A DNA stretch of 15,051 nucleotides from Methanosarcina sp. (GTDB taxonomy: Archaea > Halobacteriota > Methanosarcinia > Methanosarcinales > Methanosarcinaceae), in contig DUGS01000109.1 in assembly GCA_013331265.1 (NCBI GenBank), positions 3,025 through 18,075 of the forward strand, read 5' to 3'. Of the stretch, positions 14,843 through 15,051 are shown piece by piece; position 1 is the stretch's first letter; each line of letters opens with the position of its first letter. Below the pieces are notes generated by a model. That model did not search any database, was not told where the DNA came from, and saw only the letters and a list, made by a program, of their open reading frames with translations. Made by a program: the position numbers and the translations under genes.

Positions 14843-14973
14843 AAAATTATAGATGTCTGATAGATGCCTTTCAATCCCTTCTTTGAGAGCTTGCGTTCAA
14901 AGTATTTGCATGCTCCCTAATTATTTCATATTATCAGGCATCATCAAGGATGATGAACTCTTTTAAGTTCTGA
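14839..14973 (+). pseudogene. ATGA-coupled frame interrupted by TGA
   Basis: The ATG at 14839 overlaps the preceding stop (ATGA) and has a GGAGG site at 14825-14829, so translation should start here. The frame reads MKNYRCLIDAFQSLL and then meets TGA at 14884-14886. It continues open for 28 codons (ELAFKVFACSLIISYYQASS and on) to TGA at 14971-14973. A well-placed start leading to only 15 codons suggests a gene truncated by a nonsense change or deletion. Read-through is possible but nothing in the sequence supports it. A true 15-residue peptide is the other option. Confidence 0.35.
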
Positions 14974-15030
14974 CATTAAAAACATTCTACAAAGTCATAA
15001 AATCTCAAGACACTCTTAAAATAAAAGAGT
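14939..15030. repeat. Two hairpins near the right edge
   Basis: catcatc (14939-14945) and gatgatg (14949-14955) form a 7-bp stem with a 3-nt loop. actctt (15012-15017) and aagagt (15025-15030) form a 6-bp stem. The first overlaps the interrupted frame and could be part of its 3' end. No gene is visible from about 14974 to the window end. Confidence 0.4.
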
Positions 15031-15051
15031 ATTATAGAGTCCTGTTCTACA

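Noticed and set aside
14884..14886. TGA as selenocysteine or recoded codon
   Set aside because: No downstream element or selenoprotein family is recognisable, and the amber-based pyrrolysine system of Methanosarcina reads TAG, not TGA.

Overview
The window looks like a chromosomal segment of a methanogenic archaeon of the Methanosarcina type. The reasons are the short archaeal-type phosphoenolpyruvate carboxylase (PpcA), a large secreted beta-helix protein ending in a PGF-pre-PGF domain and a PGF-CTERM sorting signal, secreted Ig-like and hydrolase families that I recall as typical of Methanosarcina, GGAGG/GAGGTGA ribosome binding sites, and long AT-rich spacers with archaeal TATA boxes. I cannot name the species from sequence alone.

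Layout. (1) 1-1410, minus strand: a two-gene cassette of secreted proteins. A 229-residue protein has the His-Gly / Ala-Cys signature of a caspase-fold (clan CD) peptidase. It is followed after 14 nt by a secreted PepSY/YcdB-type protein that runs off the left edge. (2) 1411-2214: AT-rich spacer with an inverted repeat, a duplicated 13-mer and a GC-rich hairpin. (3) 2215-3795, minus: ppcA, which fixes bicarbonate on PEP to make oxaloacetate. (4) 3796-4516: a 720-bp divergent control region with direct repeats, repeated GGTATCA motifs and a decayed echo of the start of the next gene. (5) 4517-6139, plus: hcp, a hybrid-cluster protein for nitric oxide or hydroxylamine detoxification. It ends in a clear terminator facing another terminator. 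(6) 6365-7051, minus: a secreted beta-sandwich-type protein with a TTG start. (7) 7555-9102, minus: a glutamate/aspartate-type symporter. It has a strong TATA box followed by three TTCAATTG boxes at an exact 17-nt period. (8) 9550-12720, minus: the 1056-residue NosD-like surface protein with an 11-bp-stem terminator. (9) 13003-13930, plus: a hairpin, a broken copy of a secreted-protein family, and an intact NUDIX hydrolase. (10) 13931-15051: a degraded-looking AT-rich end with one plausible 89-residue membrane protein (TTG start, good ribosome binding site) on the minus strand. On the plus strand are a small membrane ORF and an ATGA-coupled reading frame broken by TGA.

The genes do not form one pathway. 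PpcA is central carbon metabolism, Hcp is stress defence, the symporter is uptake, and the rest are cell-envelope or secreted proteins, each apparently with its own promoter. The most interesting items are the secreted caspase-like protein with its PepSY-type partner, the Hcp-like remnant about 500 bp upstream of hcp, and the regularly spaced operator-like repeats upstream of hcp and the symporter.
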